Assembly (NCBI RefSeq): GCF_000698575.1
Contig: NZ_JFHD01000001.1
Location: 682,001 to 746,000 of the forward strand
Source of the DNA: Caballeronia zhejiangensis
GTDB lineage: Bacteria > Pseudomonadota > Gammaproteobacteria > Burkholderiales > Burkholderiaceae
DNA length: 64,000 nt
Direction of reading: 5' to 3'
Positions 25,338-32,920 of the stretch are shown here, in pieces. Position numbers and translations under genes: made by a program. Below the pieces are notes generated by a model. The model did no database searches. It was not told the DNA's origin and saw only the letters and a list, made by a program, of their open reading frames with translations. Within the stretch, counting starts at the first letter, position 1. Each line of letters opens with the position of its first letter.

Positions 25338-27365
25338 TCACAGCGCCATGCAAAGCCGATAGGCGTCATAGATGGCCGTATGGATATCGCGCGACGCGCT
25401 GGCATCGCCGATGCGGTACAAGTGGAACTGTCCTTCCTCGCGTTCCTTCGCTTCGGGTTGCGGCTTGCCTGTCGCGAATGCTTCGAGATCGGTGTAGCCG
25501 TCATTGGCCGAATACATGCGCGCCGCTTCGAAGAGATCCTCGACCGCGAGCATGCCGCGCTCGACCACGACATGATCCGCTTCCATCTCGACGAGCTCGT
25601 TCGTCAGATGATGACGGAACACGGCGCGGCGCCTGCCGCCATCGGTCGCGCTCACTTCGATCAATTCGATGTTCGTGCGGACCGGCACATCCCAGCGCGC
25701 GATATTGCGCATCCAGACCTGATCGTCGCCGCGTCCGCCGGTTTCCTGCGCGGGCACGCTGTCGATGAGCGCGAGCGATACAGCAAGGCCCGCATCGACA
25801 TAACGCTCGGCGCAGAGATACGCGTTATGCCGGCCCGTGCCGTCGTAGACGAGCACGCTGCCTTCGCGCGGCGGCGTTTCGGTGAGCGCATCGAAGACGG
25901 ACTTGCAGAGCTCGCCGCCCGGCAACGCATCGAGATTCGGCAGGCCGCCCGTCGCGACGATGACCACATCCGCGCCATGATCGAGCACGTCGCTCAACTC
26001 GGCGTAGTGGTTGTAGCGCACATCGACAGCGAGCTTGTCGAGTTGCGCCACGCGCCAGTCGACGATGCCGATAAGATCGCGCCGCCAGCTTCCCGTCGCC
26101 GCGAGCAACGTCTGTCCGCCCGCCTCCGAGTTCGCCTCGAGCACGGTGACGTCATGGCCGCGCGTCGCGCAGATGCGCGCGGCTTCGAGGCCCGCAGGTC
26201 CCGCGCCGACGATGAGCACGCGCTTCTTCTGCTCGGCCTCCGGTATGTCATGCGTGAGATACGTCTCGCGCGACGTCGCCGGGTTATGAATGCACGTCGC
26301 GCGAAAGTTGCGGCAGAACGATGCGCCGACGCACGGCCTCGCTTCATCCTCCTTGCCTGCTTCGACGAGCTTCACGAGATGCGGCTCCGCGATATGCGCG
26401 CGCGTCATGCCGACCATGTCGAGCAGACCTTCGCGTATCGCATAACGCGCCGTGGCGAGATCGGCGATCTTCGCTGCGTGGAAGACGGGCAGATCGACCG
26501 CGCGCTTGAACGCGGCCGCTTTGGGCAGCCACGGTGCAGACGGCACGAACATGCCCGGCATCGAGTTGACCGCGAGCGACATCTTCGTGTCCATGCGCCC
26601 GAACGTGACGTTGAAGAAATCGAACAGACCCGTGCTCTGCAGGATGCGCGACATCTCCAGCCCTTCCTCGAAGCTGCATCCGTCTTCGAGCGCGAAGCGA
26701 AAGCCGACGATGAAATCGTCGCCCACCTGCTTGCGTATTTCTTCGTGAACCTCGATTGCGAAGCGCACGCGATTCGCCGTCGAACCGCCGTATTTATCGG
26801 TGCGCAGGTTCACGGTCGGGTCCATGAACTGGCCGATGAGATGCCCGCCCGCATGCGTTTCGATGCCGTCCAGACCGCCATCGCGGCAGCGCTTCGCCGC
26901 AAGGCCGAAGTCGCGGATCACGCGTTTGATGTCGGCATCGTGGATAGCCTGCGGCATCGCCCGATGCAGCGTTTCGCGCACGGCCGATGGCGCGATCATC
27001 GGCAGCCACGGTTCCGTGTATGCATCGCCGCGCCGCCCGAGATGTGTGATCTGGCACATGAGCGCTGCGCCGTGCGTATGGACGCGATCGGAAAAGCGCC
27101 GCAGATGCGGCACCACGGCATCGGTCGAGACGTTGATCTGCTGGAACGTATTGGGACTGTCGAGACTGACGTTCGACGAGCCGCCGAACATCGTCAGCGC
27201 GATACCCCCTTTCGCCTTTTCCTCGTGATACCGTTGATAAACCTCCTGAGGGAATTCATCACGCGTGAGACGGCTCGCGTGACTCGTGCTCATCACACGG
27301 TTTCTGAGTACGAGATGCCTGAGGGCAAAGGGCTGAAGCAACGGGTCCGACGAAGCAGTGGTCAT
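25338..27365 (-). CDS. NADH:flavin oxidoreductase / N-demethylase-like Fe-S flavoprotein
   Basis: Protein of 675 aa with two parts. Residues 1 to about 340 form an old-yellow-enzyme TIM barrel that binds FMN (HLGRRGDAY near 108-116, KYGGS near 191). From about 380 a dinucleotide-binding part starts with GAGPAG at 387-392. Between them lie cysteines C345, C351 and C358, in the place of the [4Fe-4S] site. The layout matches 2,4-dienoyl-CoA reductase, trimethylamine dehydrogenase and the dimethylglycine/N-methylproline demethylases. The amine-rich context favours an N-demethylase of a betaine-type substrate. That assignment is inference. Only three of the four expected cysteines are visible. Confidence 0.83.
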   Translation of the reverse strand: MTTASSDPLLQPFALRHLVLRNRVMSTSHASRLTRDEFPQEVYQRYHEEKAKGGIALTMFGGSSNVSLDSPNTFQQINVSTDAVVPHLRRFSDRVHTHGAALMCQITHLGRRGDAYTEPWLPMIAPSAVRETLHRAMPQAIHDADIKRVIRDFGLAAKRCRDGGLDGIETHAGGHLIGQFMDPTVNLRTDKYGGSTANRVRFAIEVHEEIRKQVGDDFIVGFRFALEDGCSFEEGLEMSRILQSTGLFDFFNVTFGRMDTKMSLAVNSMPGMFVPSAPWLPKAAAFKRAVDLPVFHAAKIADLATARYAIREGLLDMVGMTRAHIAEPHLVKLVEAGKEDEARPCVGASFCRNFRATCIHNPATSRETYLTHDIPEAEQKKRVLIVGAGPAGLEAARICATRGHDVTVLEANSEAGGQTLLAATGSWRRDLIGIVDWRVAQLDKLAVDVRYNHYAELSDVLDHGADVVIVATGGLPNLDALPGGELCKSVFDALTETPPREGSVLVYDGTGRHNAYLCAERYVDAGLAVSLALIDSVPAQETGGRGDDQVWMRNIARWDVPVRTNIELIEVSATDGGRRRAVFRHHLTNELVEMEADHVVVERGMLAVEDLFEAARMYSANDGYTDLEAFATGKPQPEAKEREEGQFHLYRIGDASASRDIHTAIYDAYRLCMAL

Positions 27366-27461
27366 GGCCTGCGAGAAGAAGTAAGCGTCGGACTCAAGGT
27401 AAGGAGGTCAATATGCGCCGTCAAATTACAAATGGATGCACGCCCCTTAACATGGTGTTGT
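27366..27461. promoter_or_regulatory. divergent promoter gap, flavoprotein / LysR
   Basis: A 96-bp gap between the leftward flavoprotein gene and the rightward LysR gene, the usual position for LysR control of a neighbour. I do not see a clean inverted repeat. AT-rich sequence at about 27408-27432 is the best promoter candidate. Confidence 0.4.
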
Positions 27462-28436
27462 ATGAGTCTGCGACTTCCGTCCCTTCAGGCACTGCTCGTC
27501 TTCGAAACATCCGCGCGGCTCTTGAGTTTCACCAAGGCGGCCGGCGAACTCAACGTGACGCCCGTCGCCGTGAGCCGCATGGTGGCGCGTCTCGAAGACG
27601 CGCTCGGCTTCAGGCTCTTCGATCGCACGAAGCTAGGGCTTACCCTGACCGATCGCGGCGCAACATTGCAGCGCGCCGTTGCATCGGGTTTCGGGCAGAT
27701 CGGCGATACCATCGATGAACTCAAGCGCGATCATGCGCAAGGCGAGATCGTCACGCTGTCGCTCGCGAGCGGCTTCGCCGCGTTGTGGCTCTTGCCGCGT
27801 TATGCGGGGTTTCGCCGCGCGTTTCCTTCCATCAATCTGCGCTTGCAAGTGATGGCCGGGCGGCTCTACGGACCGCTCGAAGATGCGGACCTCGGCATCC
27901 GGCTGCATGGTCCGGGTTCGGAGAAGGAACCGCTTCTTCTTTGTCCGGAGATCATCGTCCCTGTCTGTAGTCCGAACTATCGCGCCGAATTCGGCCCGCT
28001 CGATACGCCGGCGAGCATCGAAGGTCACGCCTATATTCATCTCGACGTGACCACGCTTTCCTGGGCGGATTTTCATCGTGCGACGGGGCTGTCCGACAAG
28101 GGCATCGGCGAAGCGGTGCATCACACCGATCCCGGACTCGCCGTGCAATGCGCGATGCTCGGACAAGGCGTCGTGCTCGGCTGGCTGCTCGCGATCGCGG
28201 CGCCGTTGAACGAGGGCAAGGTCATTCCCGCGTGGGACCGATACATCGAAACGGGCTGCAATTACGTGCTCGAACATCGCTCGTCGAATCCGTCGGAGAG
28301 TACGCGCGCGGTGGCGCAATGGCTCATCGACGAGATGAGGAAGGAACTCGAGGATGCTCGTCGCGTGCTCGCGCCGCTGAAAGCGGTGCCCAAGCACCGC
28401 GCCGATCACGCAAGCATGGTTCGATCACCTTCCTGA
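27462..28436 (+). CDS. LysR-family transcriptional regulator, GcvA-like
   Basis: LysR regulator of 324 aa starting at ATG 27462. The HTH (about 6-64) reads LPSLQALLVFETSARLLSFT, then AAGELNVTPVAVSRMV. The effector domain follows, with FGLLPR-like LLPRYAGFRRAFPSINLRL near 100-118. It is similar to the LysR at 9297-10268. It is divergent from the Fe-S flavoprotein and binding-protein genes and probably controls them. A much longer open frame runs upstream on this strand but lies antisense to two real genes, so I take the internal start. The 3' end overlaps the MscS gene by 12 bp. Confidence 0.9.
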   Translation: MSLRLPSLQALLVFETSARLLSFTKAAGELNVTPVAVSRMVARLEDALGFRLFDRTKLGLTLTDRGATLQRAVASGFGQIGDTIDELKRDHAQGEIVTLSLASGFAALWLLPRYAGFRRAFPSINLRLQVMAGRLYGPLEDADLGIRLHGPGSEKEPLLLCPEIIVPVCSPNYRAEFGPLDTPASIEGHAYIHLDVTTLSWADFHRATGLSDKGIGEAVHHTDPGLAVQCAMLGQGVVLGWLLAIAAPLNEGKVIPAWDRYIETGCNYVLEHRSSNPSESTRAVAQWLIDEMRKELEDARRVLAPLKAVPKHRADHASMVRSPS

Positions 28437-29633
28437 GGGCGCGGACACCGAACGCTCGCGCTGCCAGCAGCGCAGGCCGAAAAACGGCACGACGCCATAA
28501 GCGTGATCGAGCATGTCCGATAGCAACGCCTCGTAGCGCTCCCAGCGAATCTCGTCGATGAACACGCAGATCTCCAGTGCCACGACCGCCGTCGTGGACT
28601 GGACGTGGCGAATCACGAGCGGCATGTCGCGACGCACGGCCGGGTGCGCGCGCAAATATCCGCTGAGATAGTGCCGATACAAACCGAGGTTCGTGCGGCG
28701 CTCGCCTTCGACGGTCACGAGCGGCTGTTCTATCGCTGCGTGCAATTGCGCGAGCAACGCGTCGTCGGGATAGCGGATCGTGTCCACGTCGAAGTGAATC
28801 GCATGCCGCAAGCGTCGCGCGCCCGACGCGACCATGCCGCGCCAGTTCTTCACGCTGTTCGTCAGCAGCAGTTGGCTCGGCAACATGACGACGGTGTTGT
28901 CGAAGTTGCGCACCTTGATCGTGTTCAAGGCAATATCGATGACGATGCCATCGGCTACATATCCGGGCACTTCGATCCAGTCGCCCACGCGCAGCATGTC
29001 GTACGCGGCGAGCTGGATGCTGGCGACGAAGCCGAGCAGCGAGTCGCGAAAAATGATGATGAGCAGCGCCGTGATCGCGGAGAGACCGGTGAGCAGATAA
29101 ACGGGCGAACGCTCGAGCAGCAGCGAAACGACCGCGATGAGCGCGACGAGATACACGACGATCGTGGCGATCTGCAGAAAGCTCTTGATGGGCCGCTCGC
29201 TCGCCGAAGGAAAGTGGCTATAGCGCTCGTCGATGCTGTCGCGCAATGCAAGCGCCGCGCGCACCATCGTGTAGACCATGTAGCAGGCCGCGAGTATGGC
29301 GAGCGGCTTACCGAGCGCCGGGATCACCGGAAACGTGAGCCCCGTGAGCAACGGCGCCGCGGCATAGACGATAGCGGCAGGCACGAGCGGCGCAAGCCGA
29401 TGAAACACGCGATGTCGCTCCGCCGCGATCAGCCACTTGCGCCCTTCCTTGCGTGCGAGCCGGTTGACGATCACGAGCATGATCCAGCGCGTCAGGTAGT
29501 AGCAGATGACGCTCGCGAGGAAAATCGCCAGCAGCATGGCGATCACGAGAAGCGTCGCGATGAGCCAGCTATCGGTGGCGACGTTGACTTGCCAGTCGGG
29601 TCCCACTTCGAAACGCAAGCTGTTGCCGAACAT
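28425..29633 (-). CDS. MscS-family mechanosensitive ion channel
   Basis: Inner-membrane channel of 402 aa, YbdG-like in size. An N-terminal set of about five membrane helices spans 20-210. The pore-lining helix and beta domain follow: LGFVASIQLAAYDMLRVGDWIEVPG is the MscS signature around 212-236 (read in two parts). The cytoplasmic part contains KVRNFDNTVVMLPSQLL and a long C-terminal tail. It relieves hypo-osmotic pressure. It is read toward the LysR gene and is not in an operon with its neighbours. Confidence 0.9.
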   Translation of the reverse strand: MFGNSLRFEVGPDWQVNVATDSWLIATLLVIAMLLAIFLASVICYYLTRWIMLVIVNRLARKEGRKWLIAAERHRVFHRLAPLVPAAIVYAAAPLLTGLTFPVIPALGKPLAILAACYMVYTMVRAALALRDSIDERYSHFPSASERPIKSFLQIATIVVYLVALIAVVSLLLERSPVYLLTGLSAITALLIIIFRDSLLGFVASIQLAAYDMLRVGDWIEVPGYVADGIVIDIALNTIKVRNFDNTVVMLPSQLLLTNSVKNWRGMVASGARRLRHAIHFDVDTIRYPDDALLAQLHAAIEQPLVTVEGERRTNLGLYRHYLSGYLRAHPAVRRDMPLVIRHVQSTTAVVALEICVFIDEIRWERYEALLSDMLDHAYGVVPFFGLRCWQRERSVSAPSGR

Positions 29634-29745
29634 GGACGCTCCCGTATGGGCGAACCGATGTGATTATTCAGGCGAATCGGACGAGACCGTTGCTTTGCCG
29701 AATATTGTAGTAGCGTCGCGACGATGCACGCGATGATCGAAGCCC
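29634..29745. other. gap between MscS gene and tRNA promoter
   Basis: Non-coding 112-bp stretch holding the MscS promoter on the minus strand. Nothing else can be named. Confidence 0.35.
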
Positions 29746-29774
29746 TTCGCATTTCCCGATTTTCCCGCTACAAT
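29746..29774 (+). promoter_or_regulatory. sigma70-type promoter of tRNA-Leu
   Basis: A -35-like TTCGCA at 29746-29751 is followed after exactly 17 bp by a -10-like TACAAT at 29769-29774. The mature tRNA begins 11 bp further on. Spacing and the near-consensus -10 support a housekeeping promoter. Confidence 0.6.
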
Positions 29775-29785
29775 TCGGTCCCCTT

Positions 29786-29870
29786 GCCCAGGTGGCGGAA
29801 TTGGTAGACGCACTATCTTGAGGGGGTAGCGCCGCGAGGCGTTCGGGTTCGAGTCCCGACCTGGGCACCA
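29786..29870 (+). tRNA. tRNA-Leu (anticodon GAG)
   Basis: Complete 85-nt tRNA gene with CCA encoded. The acceptor stem GCCCAGG pairs with CCTGGGC. The D-arm region has GGCGGAATTGGTAGACGC as expected for tRNA-Leu. The anticodon stem CTATC/GGTAG frames the loop TTGAGGG with anticodon GAG at 29820-29822. A variable arm of class II length follows, and the T-arm contains GGTTCGAGTCC. It reads CUC/CUU leucine codons. The end of the LysR gene on the other strand runs antisense through it. Confidence 0.97.
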
Positions 29871-30850
29871 GTTGCATCCGCAACGACTTCTGTTTTCTTC
29901 TCTCTGCGCGTCGAACGCAGCTTGTGCGTTTCCGGCGGCGCAGTCAGGCCCGCGACGGCCGCTCCCGACTGAATCAAGAATTCCCTGAACGCATTGGCGA
30001 CCTGAGGCAGGCGTCGCTCCGACATATGCACGACATGCCAAGCGCGCTCGATCGGCGTCGAAGGCACGGGAAGCGTCGCGAGCAAGCCCGCCTGCATTTC
30101 GAGCGCGCACGCGTGCAGCGAAAGAAACGCCACGCCGAGTCCCGCTTCGACGAGCTGCTTGATCGCTTCATTGCTCGATAACTCGGACGCGGCATGCAGC
30201 TTCAGACCCGCTTCCTTGAACAGCCCTTCGATCGCGACGCGCGTGCCCGAGCCGCGCTCTCTGACGAGCAGATTCGCCGATTCGAGATCGGTCAGACGCA
30301 GGCGCTTCGCGCGCATCAGCGGATGCGAAGGCGCGGCGACGAACGCCATCGGATGCTTCGCGAATGCGGCGGCGCTCGTGCGCAGTTCGCGCGGCTGCCG
30401 TCCCATGATCGCGAGATCGATTTCATTCGTCGCGAGCATGCGGACGATGTCATCGCGATTGCCGATGCGAAACTGCAGCTTCACGCCGGGCCGCTCCTTC
30501 GTGAAGCGCACGAGCAGCGGCGGCACGAGATATTCCGCCGTCGTGATCGCACCGATGCGCAACGTGCCGCCCAGTTCGCCGCGCAACGCCGCCACTTCTT
30601 CGCCCGCTTCGTTCCAAAGGCTCAGGATTTCGTTCGCGTAACGCGCCATTACTTCGCCCGCAGCCGTGAGCTGCACTTCGCGGCCGACGCGGCGCAAAAG
30701 CGGCGTGCCCGCGGCTTCGCCGAGCAACGAGATTTGCAACGAGACCGCCGGCTGCGTGAGATGCAGTTCATCGGCGGCGCCCGAGATGCTGCCCACGCGC
30801 GCGACGGTCTGCAGCGTGCGCAACTGACGGAAGGTCGTGGTCTTTAACAT
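29813..30850 (-). CDS. LysR-family transcriptional regulator, CbbR-like
   Basis: LysR regulator of 345 aa. The HTH (about 5-63) reads TFRQLRTLQTVARVGSISGA, then ADELHLTQPAVSLQIS. The effector part begins GGTLRIGAITTAEYLVPPLL, as in CbbR/YeiE-type members. These proteins are usually 305-320 aa. Here the frame has no stop until 29813, so roughly the last 19 residues are encoded antisense to the tRNA-Leu gene. Either the tRNA supplies the stop codon, or an ancestral stop was lost. It is divergent from the NDH-2 gene and may regulate it. Confidence 0.88.
   Translation of the reverse strand: MLKTTTFRQLRTLQTVARVGSISGAADELHLTQPAVSLQISLLGEAAGTPLLRRVGREVQLTAAGEVMARYANEILSLWNEAGEEVAALRGELGGTLRIGAITTAEYLVPPLLVRFTKERPGVKLQFRIGNRDDIVRMLATNEIDLAIMGRQPRELRTSAAAFAKHPMAFVAAPSHPLMRAKRLRLTDLESANLLVRERGSGTRVAIEGLFKEAGLKLHAASELSSNEAIKQLVEAGLGVAFLSLHACALEMQAGLLATLPVPSTPIERAWHVVHMSERRLPQVANAFREFLIQSGAAVAGLTAPPETHKLRSTRREKKTEVVADATGAQVGTRTRTPRGATPSR
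29871..29900 (+). terminator. possible terminator after tRNA-Leu
   Basis: Directly after CCA, GTTGC-ATCC-GCAAC (29871-29884) forms a 5-bp stem with a 4-nt loop, followed by a T-rich run. It is short, but its position fits intrinsic termination of the tRNA transcript. It lies inside the antisense 3' end of the LysR frame. Confidence 0.45.
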
Positions 30851-30962
30851 TAGTGAAAACTTATGAGTCGGCGATAAATACTAAATAGCGCATATGTTTT
30901 CGGGACCTTATATTTTTCCCAACGAGGTCGTCAAGCATCCACACAGCACTTCCGGGAGAGCC
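30851..30962. promoter_or_regulatory. divergent promoter gap, LysR / NDH-2
   Basis: AT-rich 112-bp gap between the CbbR-like gene and the NDH-2 gene. A TTAGT at 30850-30854 faces an ACTAA about 27 bp on, a loose inverted repeat within which LysR half-sites may lie. GGGAGAG before 30963 is the NDH-2 ribosome binding site. Confidence 0.45.
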
Positions 30963-32315
30963 ATGATGTTGAATCCTTACGCGCAACGGCAGGTCGATTC
31001 GCCTCATCGCATCGTGATCGTCGGCGGCGGCGCCGCGGGGCTGGAACTCGCGACGCGTCTCGGCAATAGCGTCGGCAAGCGGCGGCGCGCCGAGGTGATC
31101 CTCATCGACCGCTTTCCGACGCACTTCTGGAAGCCGCTTCTGCATGAAGTCGCGTCGGGACAGATCGATGCATCGAGTCATCAGATCGATTACGCCGCGC
31201 ACGCGAAGTGGAATCACTTTCGCTTCGAGCAGGGCGCGCTCGCGAACATCGATCGTGGACGCCGCGAGATCGTCATCGACGAGACGACCGATATCGACGG
31301 ACGTCCGCTCCTGCCGAAGCGAACGCTCGCCTTCGATTCGCTCGTGCTCGCGCTCGGCAGCGTGACGAACTTCTTCTCGATTCCCGGCGCGGCGCAGCAT
31401 GCGCTGACGCTCGAAACGGTGGAGCAGGCGGAAACGTTCCGGCGGCGTCTTTTGTCGAGCCTTCTGCGTTCGAGTCATGCGCGGCAGGCGACGCCCGGCG
31501 CGGCGCGCACGCCGGTTTCGGTGACGGTGATCGGCGGCGGCGCGACGGGCGTCGAACTGGCCGCCGCGCTGCGCGGATCGGCGGAAATGCTGCGCGAGTA
31601 TCACCTCGCGTCGATCGACCCGGCCAGCGACATCCGCATTCGTCTGCTGGAAGGCGCGCCGCGCGTGCTGCCCGCGCTGCCCGAACGCATTTCGACGCGC
31701 GCTCAGGACGTGCTCGCCAAGCTCGGCGTGGAAGTGCGGCTGGGTTGCCGCGTGCGTTCGGTGGACGAGCACGCCGTATCGACCGCGGATGGCGAAACGC
31801 TCACAAGCGACATCACGATCTGGGCCGCGGGCGTGGAAGGCGCGCCGGTGTTGCGCACGCTGGAAGGATTGCCGCTGAACCGGCTGGGACAGGTGATCGT
31901 CGATGCAACCTTGCAGGTCGAACCCGGCTCAGGCATCTACGCGATGGGCGACTGCGCCGCGTGCGCCGCAGCGAAAGGCGACGCGCTTGTGCCGCCGCGC
32001 GCGCAGGCCGCGTTTCAGCAGGCCGTCTATCTCGCCGATGCCCTCGCGCGCCGCCTCGACGAACGCGCCGTGCCGCTCTTCGCGTACCGCGATCAGGGCA
32101 CGCTCGTCTCCTTCGGACGCGCAGGCGCGGCGGGCGCGCTGATGAGCGAGTTGCTGCGCCGGCCGCTGTTCATCGACGGATGGTTCGCGGCGTCGTGCTA
32201 CCGGCATCTGTATCGCCGGCACATCATGGGGCTGACGGGCGTCAAGCGGGCGCTGATGTACGCCGCGAGCCAATGGCTGCGCGAGCGCGTGCGGCCTACC
32301 GTGAAGCTGAACTGA
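30963..32315 (+). CDS. ndh: type II NADH dehydrogenase (NDH-2)
   Basis: Single-chain NADH:quinone oxidoreductase without proton pumping, 450 aa from ATG 30963 (an alternative ATG is at 30966). The FAD motif GGGAAG is at 21-26 and the second (NADH) motif is in VTVIGGGATGVELA near 190. The quinone-site region and C-terminal amphipathic tail (YRRHIMGLTGVKRALMYAAS) resemble NDH-2 membrane anchors. It oxidises cytosolic NADH at the inner membrane. The in-frame extension upstream to 30894 lies in the promoter gap, so I exclude it. The convergent small gene ends 7 bp away. Confidence 0.88.
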   Translation: MMLNPYAQRQVDSPHRIVIVGGGAAGLELATRLGNSVGKRRRAEVILIDRFPTHFWKPLLHEVASGQIDASSHQIDYAAHAKWNHFRFEQGALANIDRGRREIVIDETTDIDGRPLLPKRTLAFDSLVLALGSVTNFFSIPGAAQHALTLETVEQAETFRRRLLSSLLRSSHARQATPGAARTPVSVTVIGGGATGVELAAALRGSAEMLREYHLASIDPASDIRIRLLEGAPRVLPALPERISTRAQDVLAKLGVEVRLGCRVRSVDEHAVSTADGETLTSDITIWAAGVEGAPVLRTLEGLPLNRLGQVIVDATLQVEPGSGIYAMGDCAACAAAKGDALVPPRAQAAFQQAVYLADALARRLDERAVPLFAYRDQGTLVSFGRAGAAGALMSELLRRPLFIDGWFAASCYRHLYRRHIMGLTGVKRALMYAASQWLRERVRPTVKLN

Positions 32316-32322
32316 CGCCGTT

Positions 32323-32571
32323 TCAGCGCATTGCGACGGCCGTGCCGGACTCGGCGCGGCCCGACACGAGGCATTGCGACCGGAACGCGTCGCGCTGGCT
32401 GCTCGCGGCGGCGTGGCTGAAGCCCTTGCTCAGGGCGTCGAATTCGATCTGCGCCGCGCTCTGCACGCACGACGACGCGGCCAGGTCGCGTCCCTGCGCG
32501 TGGAGCATGGCGCGATCGGCGACGAGATACGCGACGAGCGCAAAGACGACGGCCTTGAATGTTTTCTTCAT
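32323..32571 (-). CDS. small predicted exported protein, hypothetical
   Basis: An 82-aa protein with a likely signal peptide (MKKTFKAVVFALVAYLVADR, then a site near HAQG). The mature part of about 56 residues has two cysteines (in SSCVQ and SQCLV) that could form a disulfide in the periplasm. AAGGAGA lies 7-10 bp before the ATG, a strong ribosome binding site, which argues it is real. It resembles no family I can name. Confidence 0.65.
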   Translation of the reverse strand: MKKTFKAVVFALVAYLVADRAMLHAQGRDLAASSCVQSAAQIEFDALSKGFSHAAASSQRDAFRSQCLVSGRAESGTAVAMR

Positions 32572-32920
32572 GCTTGTCTCCTTCCTTGCGTTCTAGGCTA
32601 AGGGCCACGCGGCTTCCGGCAAATCAGGGCAAGCCCGAAGCGAACGAACGATTCATTCACGTCGACGTGCCGCCGAGCCGGAATCGGTAAAAAAGTCAAG
32701 GCCGTTCGGCGCAATGAATTTGATACGCCGCAATGCACAAAAAACTATTCTTTTGAGTTATCCTCGTTAACCCTTAGGAATACGCCTAAGTCATTCGGGC
32801 TGCGCGCCGGATTCAAGCCTCCGCGCACTCGTCCTGCCTTACATTCCACTGTCAGCGCCTTTCCAGCGAGCACGTTTCTTCGCGTGCTGGCCGTGCTTTG
32901 CGCCCGATTTCGACCGAGCT
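32572..32920. promoter_or_regulatory. 349-bp gap with AT-rich core and palindrome, before nuoM
   Basis: No gene is visible. The region from about 32685 to 32795 is markedly AT-rich for this genome and must carry promoters for the small exported protein (leftward) and nuoM (rightward). At 32773-32790 there is a perfect inverted repeat, CTTAGG-N6-CCTAAG, a good operator candidate for a dimeric regulator. The last 125 bp before nuoM are GC-rich leader without an obvious ribosome binding site. Confidence 0.55.

Noticed and set aside
23799..28436. A 1545-codon open frame on the plus strand
   Set aside because: It runs antisense to two well-supported genes (23709-25286 and 25338-27365) and is a by-product of GC-rich codon bias. 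Only its 3' part, from 27462, is a real LysR gene.
29668..29883. A 71-codon minus-strand frame over tRNA-Leu
   Set aside because: It is the well-known spurious peptide made from the antisense of a tRNA gene.
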